Assembly: GCF_003097495.1 (NCBI RefSeq)
Contig: NZ_QEOP01000001.1
Location: forward strand, 124,001-188,000
Direction of reading: 5' to 3'
Source: Amnibacterium flavum
GTDB taxonomy: Bacteria; Actinomycetota; Actinomycetes; Actinomycetales; Microbacteriaceae
Length of the DNA: 64,000 nt
The position numbers and the translations under genes were made by a program. Below, in pieces: positions 62,518 to 64,000 of the stretch (positions within the stretch are counted from its first letter, which is position 1; every line of letters begins with the position of its first letter). The notes under the pieces are model-generated. The model was not told the origin of the DNA and searched no databases. It worked only from the letters and a program-made list of their open reading frames with translations.

Positions 62518-64000
62518 CATTCGTGCGCAGCGGGATCGTCGCGAGCGAGAGCACGGCGCCGTTCTCGCCGGTGACGGTCCAGGTGCCGCCCATCGTCCTG
62601 AGGAGCGCTCCGACGAGGCCGCCTTCCGACGGTGCCGCCGGCGCGAAGCTGCCGTCGTTCTCGCAGCGGACCTCGAGCACGAGGCGCTTGGCGGAACCGG
62701 GGCCGCCGGACTCCGGCTTCGCGTGGACCGACAGCCGCGCGTGCCGTGCCCGACCGTGGCGCGCCGCATTCGTGATCATGTCGACGACCAATTCGCTCAC
62801 CGTAGCGCCGAGCGCGGCATCGGCCTCGAGGAACATCGACGCGACGGGATCGTAGGTCCAATCGATCTCGACGATGCCGCTCCAGTCCGTGCGGAGCGAG
62901 CTGAGAACGTCGTCGACCGAGTGTCTCTCCGTGCGGACGGTCGCCAGCTCCGCCAGATCCGCGGTCGCGGCCCGGATCAGCTCGGCGGTCTCCTCGATGA
63001 CTTCGGCGGTCGTGCGGTTCGACTGGCGACTCAGGTGGAGACCGAGAAGCATCGATGCCGCCGACAGTCGCCCCTGGACGGGACCGTGCAGCAGGGCTGC
63101 GACCCGGCGCCGGACATCGTCGGCCTGCAGGTGCGCGCCGTGTGCAACGGCCTCGAGCTCCTGGTTCATCAGTTCCAGCTCGTTCATCAGACCGAGCGTC
63201 TGACGCCGCGTCGCGACCGCGATCGAGGTCATCAGCGTTCCCAGAGCGACGAGCGGGACGAAGAGGAAGATCGGCGTCAGTTGGGTGTCGACCTTGAAGT
63301 TGGGCCCGATCCCTTCGACGAGCGGCGGGACGAGTCCGACGCCCGCCGCGATGAGAACAAGCAGGCCCCACTGGAAGAGCGCAGCCCGTCGGTTGCTCAT
63401 CGGCGCCGAGAAGTGCTCGACCAGGGTGAGGACCACCGTGGCGGCCAGGATGGCGCCGGTTCCGAGAAGCACCGTGCCGAGCCCCGACGTGCGGAAGATC
63501 TCCGGACCGGTGCCCAGGATGATCATGAACGAGCCGACCCACGGCCAGGTGATCGGGCGCATCAGCACCTCGAGCACGATGTTGTTGAAGATCCGCGGGC
63601 GGCGCATGCTCCGCTGCATCTCGATGCTTCCCGGCTCGACCACCTGGTGGCTGGTCAGGCGGACGACGTCGTCGGAGACGCCCTTGATCTCGCCCGCGAG
63701 GTTCTTCAGCACATTGCGGGTGAGGCTCGAGTTGATGGCCGCGACCCGCTCGCTGAGGCGATCGATGTGAGGCTGCACCGCGGTGCGGACAGCGGCGGAG
63801 AGCGCAGCGGTCTGCTCCTCCAGGCTCGTCTCGGCGCTGTCGCGGATGCGCTCGAGACGGCGCTTGTTGGCCTCGAGCTCCTCGAGCCGCTGGCGCCGGA
63901 TGTCGAGCATGGCCTGCACGATCGCCGCGGCGGGGACCCAGACCACCGCTCCGCAGATCGATCCGACGAGACGCAGCACCAGGTCGGGATCCGCGTCGGT
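62474..64000 (-). CDS. Sensor histidine kinase, NarL/DesK-type, 5' end outside window
   Basis: At least 508 residues; the frame stays open to the window edge. A membrane segment (about 3-23, numbering from GTG 63979) is followed by a coiled coil (25-60), a membrane block of about four helices (140-257), a second coiled coil, the phospho-acceptor His298 in VAALLHGPVQGRLSAASMLL, and a HATPase domain with N-box LVVDMITNAARHG. H-G-P-V-Q-x-x-L is typical of kinases paired with LuxR/NarL response regulators. No such regulator is in the window; it may lie upstream. It is the best local candidate to control the export cluster. Confidence 0.88.
   Translation of the reverse strand, partial: TDADPDLVLRLVGSICGAVVWVPAAAIVQAMLDIRRQRLEELEANKRRLERIRDSAETSLEEQTAALSAAVRTAVQPHIDRLSERVAAINSSLTRNVLKNLAGEIKGVSDDVVRLTSHQVVEPGSIEMQRSMRRPRIFNNIVLEVLMRPITWPWVGSFMIILGTGPEIFRTSGLGTVLLGTGAILAATVVLTLVEHFSAPMSNRRAALFQWGLLVLIAAGVGLVPPLVEGIGPNFKVDTQLTPIFLFVPLVALGTLMTSIAVATRRQTLGLMNELELMNQELEAVAHGAHLQADDVRRRVAALLHGPVQGRLSAASMLLGLHLSRQSNRTTAEVIEETAELIRAATADLAELATVRTERHSVDDVLSSLRTDWSGIVEIDWTYDPVASMFLEADAALGATVSELVVDMITNAARHGRARHARLSVHAKPESGGPGSAKRLVLEVRCENDGSFAPAAPSEGGLVGALLRTMGGTWTVTGENGAVLSLATIPLRTNVRSANIAPTAELVH

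Overview
This window comes from a high-GC actinobacterium, most probably of the family Microbacteriaceae (Microbacterium-like). I base that on gene content and style: an actinobacterial S10/spc/alpha ribosomal cluster, many GTG starts, a split LigC/LigD-type end-joining pair, a complete mannitol PTS, and a large set of SipW-dependent exported proteins. No rRNA, tRNA, CRISPR array or transposase was seen. Almost everything from 4.7 kb to the end is on the minus strand.

Region 1 (1-4.6 kb) holds an ATP-dependent DNA ligase cut by the window edge, a small TPR protein, a LigD-type primase-polymerase on the opposite strand, and a membrane acyltransferase with a C-terminal SGNH domain.

Region 2 (4.7-29.7 kb, minus strand) is the ribosomal superoperon, read from rpsJ down to secY-adk and then, after an interruption, infA-rpmJ-rpsM-rpsK-rpoA-rplQ. 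The interruption (8-17.8 kb) holds a hydrolase, a solitary DNA methyltransferase, a nested palindrome, the mannitol PTS operon (EIIB-like protein, HPr, EI, MtlA, MtlF, MtlD) and the divergent PRD regulator MtlR. No rpsN lies between rplE and rpsH; that gap holds three stem-loops.

Region 3 (30-64 kb, minus strand) is the remarkable part. It is one contiguous surface-protein export locus. It has five SipW-type (Ser/His) signal peptidases, eight TasA/camelysin-like proteins and seven RCC1 beta-propeller proteins. All fifteen putative substrates share the [G/S/N/H]A[W/Y]FT signal-peptide motif. Two membrane proteins with an odd N-terminal sorting-signal-like segment, one unknown cytosolic protein and a NarL-type sensor kinase (cut by the window edge) complete it. 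Two five-gene modules (45.8-52.2 kb and 54.0-60.2 kb) are colinear duplicates: TasA-like, small SipW, second TasA-like, large SipW, 14-bladed RCC1. A third group (39.3-45.3 kb) is a variant. Four further RCC1 genes (30.2-39.0 kb) are monocistronic.

The propellers contain exactly 7 or 14 blades, most carry a cysteine pair per blade, and in six of seven proteins the propeller is inserted inside a fibronectin-III-like domain. A palindrome, TTCG-N5-CGAA, lies at a nearly constant distance from plausible -10 elements upstream of at least six genes, which suggests one regulator for the locus. Terminator-like hairpins, including an eight-hairpin array, separate the TasA-like genes from their signal peptidases. 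My interpretation is a SipW/TasA-type fibre or surface-layer system whose RCC1 proteins are adhesin-like accessory or tip subunits. The parts are visible in the sequence; their assembly and function are inference.
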